A stretch of DNA of 64,000 bases, from positions 26,977,080-27,041,079 of the forward strand of contig CM072886.1 of the NCBI GenBank assembly GCA_037013685.1. The letters run 5' to 3'. The DNA is from Acridotheres tristis (Eukaryota > Chordata > Aves > Passeriformes > Sturnidae). The translations under genes and the position numbers were made by a program. Positions 62,801 to 64,000 of this stretch are shown piece by piece (positions within the stretch are counted from its first letter, which is position 1; each line of letters starts with the position of its first letter). The notes under the pieces are model-generated. The model saw only the letters and a list, made by a program, of their open reading frames with translations. It was not told where the DNA came from and did no database searches.

Positions 62801-62964
62801 TATTATTAGACAGAGATTTTGGAAGTAGTTGTAATTTATCTGCTATCAGGAGCAATAGAAAACCATATGGATGATAAAAAACATAACCAGGGCAAGGTCC
62901 TTCCTGTGTCTGTTGACAGCTAATGTGCACCAGGAGGGCAATGCCATATGTTTGCATGTACATT
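59801..62964. other. Unique AT-rich non-coding DNA
   Basis: No gene recognised. It contains the inverted repeat at 60651-60692. Open frames are at most about 95 codons and unfamiliar. A short CR1-like word (TCATAGAATCATG at 62449-62461) is not followed by convincing CR1 sequence. Confidence 0.6.
60651..60692. other. Inverted repeat, 12-bp arms with one mismatch, enclosing a direct repeat
   Basis: GATCACATCAAG (60651-60662) and CTTAATGTGATC (60681-60692) are inverted copies with one mismatch, separated by 18 nt. Overlapping the spacer, GTCTGAACTTA (60662-60672) and GTCTGAGCTTA (60674-60684) form an 11-nt direct repeat with one mismatch. The nesting is clear in the sequence. It could be a binding dyad or a remnant of a small mobile element, or it could be chance. 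The stem is too short for a microRNA precursor. Confidence 0.6.
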
Positions 62965-63247
62965 ACCACGGGGGGCAGTGACATATGTTCACACGTATGT
63001 CACCCTTCTGGCCTGCTGTCATAAGGCTGTTTCCAAAGGGGAGTGCTCCCTTGAAAACAGAAGTAAAACCCATAAATGTGAGTCTCCTACATTCTCTTTG
63101 TCAGCAGCTTTTCTAGGACTATCACTGCTGTTTGATGAGCAATCAGAACAGGTGCATCAAAGCAACAAAGGCTTCTGTAACCCTCTCCTATATCTCTTCA
63201 AGGTACTGAATGGCAAAGGAAGAAAATACAGACACCCCACTAGAACA
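62965..63247. other. Unique non-coding DNA with a CTCF-like word
   Basis: CCACGGGGGGCAGTG (62966-62980) resembles the CTCF core (CCAC, then GGGGGCAGTG) but is about one base short in the middle. It is flanked by similar CATATGTTTGCATGT and CATATGTTCACACGT words. The 116-codon frame at 62948-63298 has no known domain. Confidence 0.35.
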
Positions 63248-63301
63248 GTCACACCTGCTGGAAAAGTCATACCTGCTGAAACACTAGACCTGCTGTAAGC
63301 C
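63248..63301 (+). repeat. Degenerate 18-bp minisatellite, three units
   Basis: The units are GTCACACCTGCTGGAAAA (63248-63265), GTCATACCTGCTGAAACA (63266-63283) and CTAGACCTGCTGTAAGCC (63284-63301). The shared core ACCTGCTG appears at 63253, 63271 and 63288, at 17-18 nt spacing. The core in the first unit is a CACCTG E-box. The period is a multiple of three, which is why an open frame runs through it, but nothing else supports coding. Confidence 0.75.
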
Positions 63302-64000
63302 CCGAGGATGGTGAGCATGTGCTTCTCCCAAAATATTTCATGGACTGTTCTTTTTTTCACCTCCTTTCAGGCTGGACACATCCTCATATCATGTCAAAAG
63401 CGGTTCTTGGCAGGGTAAAAGAAAGTAAGAGAGGAGTAACAAAGTGAGAGAATAAAAAGGTATTGCTTATTATACTATCTCCTGCAGTTTGAGGGGTTGG
63501 AGATCAACAGTACTATTAGATTATCCCTACCATTCCCCTGGCAGTGCAATATTATTCCTTGCAATGTAATTTCTAGTGTTTTGTTCATTCCATTTAGTAC
63601 TAATCCAAGCAGATAGCCTTTCTGTTCTATCTCTTGGGAGACCATTTATCCCTCAATCCACTTATTCCACTATTAGGTAGATTTTCTGAAATTTGCAGTG
63701 TATTTTTCTCTTTTTTAATTTCCTTCCTCTCTTTAATTATCTCTTTTGGTGCAAATATGGCTCATCTTTATATATTTGCATTCCCTCAGAGGTCATCAAG
63801 TCTGGCACACAGAGCAGGAGTGCAAACCACAGTATGAAATCTGCTTTTAGAAAAGGGCAACCTGCAGGTTATTTTGTTTGGTCTCAAATGACACGTGACT
63901 AAGAGTATTTTGGACTTTGTGGATGTGCATCCATTAACTAACTAAGTCATATTTGGTCTAGCTGTATTGCAATATGCTAGTAACTTGACTTGAATGCTAG
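63302..64000. other. Unique AT-rich non-coding DNA
   Basis: No gene, repeat or RNA recognised. Two overlapping frames of 67 and 69 codons at 63634-63902 are rich in Phe/Leu/Ile because of T-rich DNA and look incidental. Confidence 0.65.

Overview
This window looks like AT-rich, CpG-poor vertebrate nuclear DNA, and most likely avian. The main clue is the interspersed repeats: six fragments resemble the CR1 LINE family, whose 3' ends I recognise by eye from the characteristic antisense text (for example 'tcatagaat', 'aagatcatctagtcc', 'tctctgggcaac', 'tgtcctatcactaca'). There are no SINE-like or L1-like repeats. Crocodilians and turtles also carry CR1, so 'bird' is an inference. I find no protein-coding gene, exon, rRNA, tRNA or CRISPR array that I can support. 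Nearly all open frames are under about 150 codons and show no family I recognise. The two longest (273 and 259 codons) are translations of a microsatellite. The window is best read as a gene desert or the interior of a very large intron.

Layout. 1-12.5 kb: unique non-coding DNA with a few short palindromes, including a kappaB-like palindrome at 11.6 kb. 12.5-13.26 kb: an uninterrupted 756-nt all-purine microsatellite (AGGAA, then AAGG, then AAAG). 13.3-18.3 kb: unique DNA, a CACGTACGTG palindrome, and a (TAGTGA)14 array at 16.9 kb beside the palindrome TTGCATATGCAA. 18.36-18.79 kb: antisense CR1. 24.19-25.0 kb: the best candidate for function, a homeodomain-motif-dense block that reads like a conserved non-coding enhancer, with a bulged hairpin in its core. 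28.1 kb: sense CR1 fragment. 32.9-33.4 kb: old antisense CR1-like fragment. 34.9-35.1 kb: sense CR1 fragment. 39.88-40.35 kb: a GC- and CpG-rich island of unknown origin, out of character with its surroundings. 49.4 kb: an A-rich tract after AATAAA signals. 53.0-53.7 kb: the longest CR1 copy (sense). 57.26 kb: an RFX X-box-like site. 59.7 kb: antisense CR1 3' end. 60.65 kb: a 12-bp-arm hairpin. 63.25 kb: a degenerate 18-bp minisatellite.

There is no gene network to describe. If the window has a function, it is probably long-range regulation of a gene outside it, through the 24-25 kb block and possibly the weaker candidates listed. I did not find a novel multi-gene system. The most unusual physical features are the 756-nt purine tract and the GC-rich island at 40 kb. 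All conservation statements are judgements from sequence texture, because no alignment could be run.
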